From Patescibacteria group bacterium (lineage in GTDB: Bacteria; Patescibacteriota; JABMPQ01; JAHIRA01): DNA of 6,787 nt. Shown in pieces: positions 5,648 to 6,787 of the stretch. Positions within the stretch are counted from its first letter, which is position 1. Every line of letters begins with the position of its first letter. The position numbers and the translations under genes were made by a program. The notes beneath the pieces were generated by a model. That model ran no database searches. It had not been told where the DNA came from and saw nothing but the letters and a program-made list of their open reading frames with translations. The stretch is taken from contig JAHIRA010000024.1 of NCBI GenBank assembly GCA_018818905.1, positions 1-6,787 of the forward strand, written 5' to 3'.

Positions 5648-5800
5648 GCTAGGCAAATCACCCCAGTACCCCTCCTTATTGGGTGTCGAGGAGCCTAGCA
5701 TAGGAGCCTTAAGGAGACTTGAGTATTCTATGCTAGATTTCTCAGTTATTATATTTGTCCCCAAACGCCCCCAAAAAAAAATCTTTTTTGGGGGCGTTTG
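5648..5800 (+). ncRNA. Candidate structured small RNA, family not recognised
   Basis: About 150 nt between a consensus promoter and a strong hairpin, with no credible ORF. Stem P1 pairs 5646-5654 with 5693-5701 (GTGCTAGGC/GCCTAGCAT, one G-U at the edge). Inside it, P2 pairs CACCC (5659-5663) with GGGTG (5681-5685), then AGTA (5665-5668) with TATT (5677-5680) after a bulged C, and presents an 8-nt loop CCCCTCCT. A second long hairpin, P3, pairs 5695-5705 with 5726-5736 (11 bp, one G-U), has a 2x2 internal loop, then 6 bp (5708-5713/5718-5723) capped by a GAGA tetraloop of GNRA type. P1 and P3 share 5695-5701 and cannot coexist. AGGAG occurs three times (5689, 5702, 5712). It is not tRNA-like and lacks the SRP RNA tetraloop region. 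The ends are predicted, not observed. Confidence 0.6.
5762..5800. terminator. 17-bp hairpin, probable bidirectional terminator for the sRNA and queH
   Basis: Left arm 5762-5778 (CAAACG, five C, six A) pairs perfectly with 5784-5800 (six T, five G, CGTTTG) around a 5-nt loop. It lies between converging transcription units and starts 32 nt beyond the queH stop. It differs from a textbook terminator: the T-run lies inside the stem, and the bases after it are only TTTG/AATTTG-like on the plus strand and GGGGAC on the minus strand. Termination is therefore likely but not certain. Confidence 0.6.
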
Positions 5801-5831
5801 AATTTGCTGTTCTTATGTTTTTTCTGTCTGG

Positions 5832-6437
5832 CTAGAACGCAAAGCCAGGATCAATGAACTCTTTGGCTATTTTAACTGTTTCTTTGTCTTTGATAGGATT
5901 TGAGAAAACGCAACCGCAATAATCCTGTCTTATAAGTTTATTCTCTTTGGAAAGCTCGATGCTTCTCTTGAAACCGTCTTCCTTCTTGAAATCAAAGTTC
6001 AAATAGTTAATCGCATACTCTTTGGCCAATTCTTGTCCTATTCTGTTGATTATGTCCGTTTTTTTATGTGGAGAAACGGTCAATGTCGTGGTGAAGTGAT
6101 CAAAACTTAGGTCCTTGGCCAATTTGGCTGTTTGTCCTAAACGAAGTTTATAACAGACCGGGCATCTGGCGCCACCTTCTTTTTCTTTTTCAAGTCCGAC
6201 TGTAGCCTTGAACCAGTCTTCAATCTCGTATTTGGAGGGAACAATCAGTTCAAAACCAAGTTGATTGAAATAACGTCGTGTTTCTTCACGACGGTCACGG
6301 TATTCTTGATATGGGTGGATATTGGGATTGGAAAAGTGACCGGTGATGTCGTATTCTTCTGCCAGTCTTTCGAGAGGAACAGTGGCGCAAGGGGCGCAGC
6401 AGACATGGAGGAGGAGTTTGGGTTTGATTCCTGGCAT
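5832..6437 (-). CDS. queH: Epoxyqueuosine reductase QueH
   Basis: QueH catalyses the last step of queuosine synthesis, reducing epoxyqueuosine to queuosine at the wobble base of tRNAs with GUN anticodons. It is the cytoplasmic, non-orthologous counterpart of the cobalamin-dependent QueG. The 201 residues suit the family (formerly DUF208). The Cys signatures are all present: HVCCAPC at 11-17 (C13, C14, C17), RCPVCYKLRL at 91-100 (C92, C95) and DYCGCVFS at 172-179 (C174, C176), which supply the iron-sulfur and metal ligands known in QueH. The family-typical NPNIHPYQEYRDR segment is at 38-50. The gene starts 50 bp after rlmE on the same strand, so the two are probably co-transcribed as an RNA-modification unit, possibly helped by an internal promoter. 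No Shine-Dalgarno is evident. It ends 32 nt from a strong hairpin. No other queuosine gene is visible here. Confidence 0.95.
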   Translation of the reverse strand: MPGIKPKLLLHVCCAPCATVPLERLAEEYDITGHFSNPNIHPYQEYRDRREETRRYFNQLGFELIVPSKYEIEDWFKATVGLEKEKEGGARCPVCYKLRLGQTAKLAKDLSFDHFTTTLTVSPHKKTDIINRIGQELAKEYAINYLNFDFKKEDGFKRSIELSKENKLIRQDYCGCVFSNPIKDKETVKIAKEFIDPGFAF

Positions 6438-6470
6438 ATAAGTCTTTTTGTGAAATCGAAAATTTTCTAA

Positions 6471-6476
6471 ATTATA
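6471..6476 (-). promoter_or_regulatory. Possible internal -10 element upstream of queH
   Basis: On the minus strand TATAAT (6476-6471) lies in the rlmE-queH gap, 33 nt before the queH ATG. The sequence 17 nt farther upstream (CGCAAA) is a poor -35 box. It may be a weak internal promoter, or chance in AT-rich DNA. Confidence 0.35.
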
Positions 6477-6487
6477 GAGAAACGGGG

Positions 6488-6787
6488 CTACTTTTTGCGA
6501 CCGAGATAATAAATTTCTGGGCTATTGGATCTAGTCGCTTTGGGTTTGATGAGCTTGATTTTGTTGAAGTCTTTTCTGGTCGCTTCCAAAAATTCGTTAA
6601 ACTCTTCGCCTTCAAAAACTTTGGTCAGGAGAAAGCCGCCACTTCTTAGATATTTGGAAGCTATTTCTAAGGTTTTGATATTGAGTTCGTATGATTGATA
6701 GCTGTCGATCTCTTTGACACCACTAGTGCTTGGAGAGAGATCGGCGGTGATAACATCAAAATACTGTTTTTGGGGTGGTAGAAGATC
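6488..6787 (-). CDS. rlmE: 23S rRNA 2'-O-methyltransferase RlmE (FtsJ/RrmJ), C-terminal part
   Basis: The last 99 codons and a TAG stop are in the window; the N-terminal part, including the SAM-binding glycine loop and the first catalytic Lys, lies beyond position 6787. The family methylates the ribose of a uridine in the A-loop of 23S rRNA (U2552 in E. coli) late in large-subunit assembly. Visible evidence: DVITADLSPSTSG, matching the family's SDMAPNMSG region with its catalytic Asp; YLRSGGFLLTKVFEGEEF, matching the segment with the second catalytic Lys; and KPKATRSNSPEIYYLGRK, whose Glu aligns with the fourth member of the K-D-K-E tetrad. The fragment ends where E. coli RlmE ends, so the C-terminus looks complete. 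queH follows 50 bp downstream on the same strand. Confidence 0.92.
   Translation of the reverse strand, partial: DLLPPQKQYFDVITADLSPSTSGVKEIDSYQSYELNIKTLEIASKYLRSGGFLLTKVFEGEEFNEFLEATRKDFNKIKLIKPKATRSNSPEIYYLGRKK

Noticed and set aside
5646..5701. tRNA, SRP RNA or 6S RNA
   Set aside because: There is no T-loop GTTC-type sequence or cloverleaf, no GGAA-capped SRP domain with its conserved internal loops, and no long end-to-end stem with a central bubble as in 6S RNA.
5648..5800. preQ1 or other riboswitch controlling queH
   Set aside because: The structured RNA is on the opposite strand and lies beyond the 3' end of queH, so it cannot be its 5' leader. It also lacks the small H-type pseudoknot pattern of preQ1 switches.
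5730..5801. 23-codon ORF (MLDFSVIIFVPKRPQ...) after AAGGAG
   Set aside because: The AAGGAG lies about 13 nt from the ATG, which is too far, and the last codons are the perfect hairpin at 5762-5800. The reading frame is most simply a by-product of the hairpin.
5500..5830. Insertion sequence, attC site or CRISPR array in the 402-bp gap
   Set aside because: There is no transposase fragment, no paired terminal inverted repeats with target duplication, no attC core sites and no regularly spaced repeats.

Overview
The window looks like a chromosomal segment of a Candidate Phyla Radiation (Patescibacteria) bacterium. This is an inference from gene style: a short, AT-leaning, Lys/Glu-rich protein set, a solute-binding lipoprotein start of the kind common in those genomes, a fibronectin/GH18 surface protein and a secreted Cys-repeat protein sit beside ordinary housekeeping genes. 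No marker gene fixes the phylum. The standard code fits: the long frames contain no internal UGA, UGA ends no annotated gene, and four of the five visible stops are TAG.

Left part (1-1337). The minus strand carries galU (UTP-glucose-1-phosphate uridylyltransferase) and, 50 bp downstream of it, the N-terminus of a probable extracellular solute-binding lipoprotein that runs off the window. galU has a good sigma70-type promoter. The 253-bp divergent gap to the next gene holds that promoter, a 10-bp-arm palindrome and the promoter for the plus-strand gene.

Centre (1338-5492). Two plus-strand monocistronic units follow. The first encodes an 859-residue envelope protein: N-terminal anchor, FN3, GH18 hydrolase with an intact catalytic motif, three more FN3 domains, a C-terminal membrane segment and a basic tail. 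A textbook intrinsic terminator ends it. The second has a perfect-consensus promoter, a structured leader of about 80 nt with a very strong Shine-Dalgarno sequence, and a 434-residue secreted protein built of seven four-cysteine repeats, each starting G-x-x-C. It also ends in an intrinsic terminator.

Right part (5493-6787). A 402-bp gap between genes is not empty. It holds a GC-rich 11-bp hairpin, another perfect-consensus promoter and, directly after it, about 150 nt of highly structured sequence with no convincing ORF that ends in a 17-bp hairpin. I read this as an undescribed small RNA. One apical loop displays the 16S-tail-like sequence CCUCCU, and two of its stems compete for the same nucleotides. 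Beyond it, on the minus strand, lie queH (epoxyqueuosine reductase) and the C-terminal 99 residues of an RlmE/FtsJ rRNA 2'-O-methyltransferase, probably one transcription unit concerned with RNA modification.

The most interesting items are the candidate sRNA, the Cys-repeat secreted protein with its structured leader, and the doubly anchored FN3-GH18-FN3x3 protein. The strong-SD gene is the only one in the window with an evident SD target for the CCUCCU loop, so a regulatory link is possible but untested.
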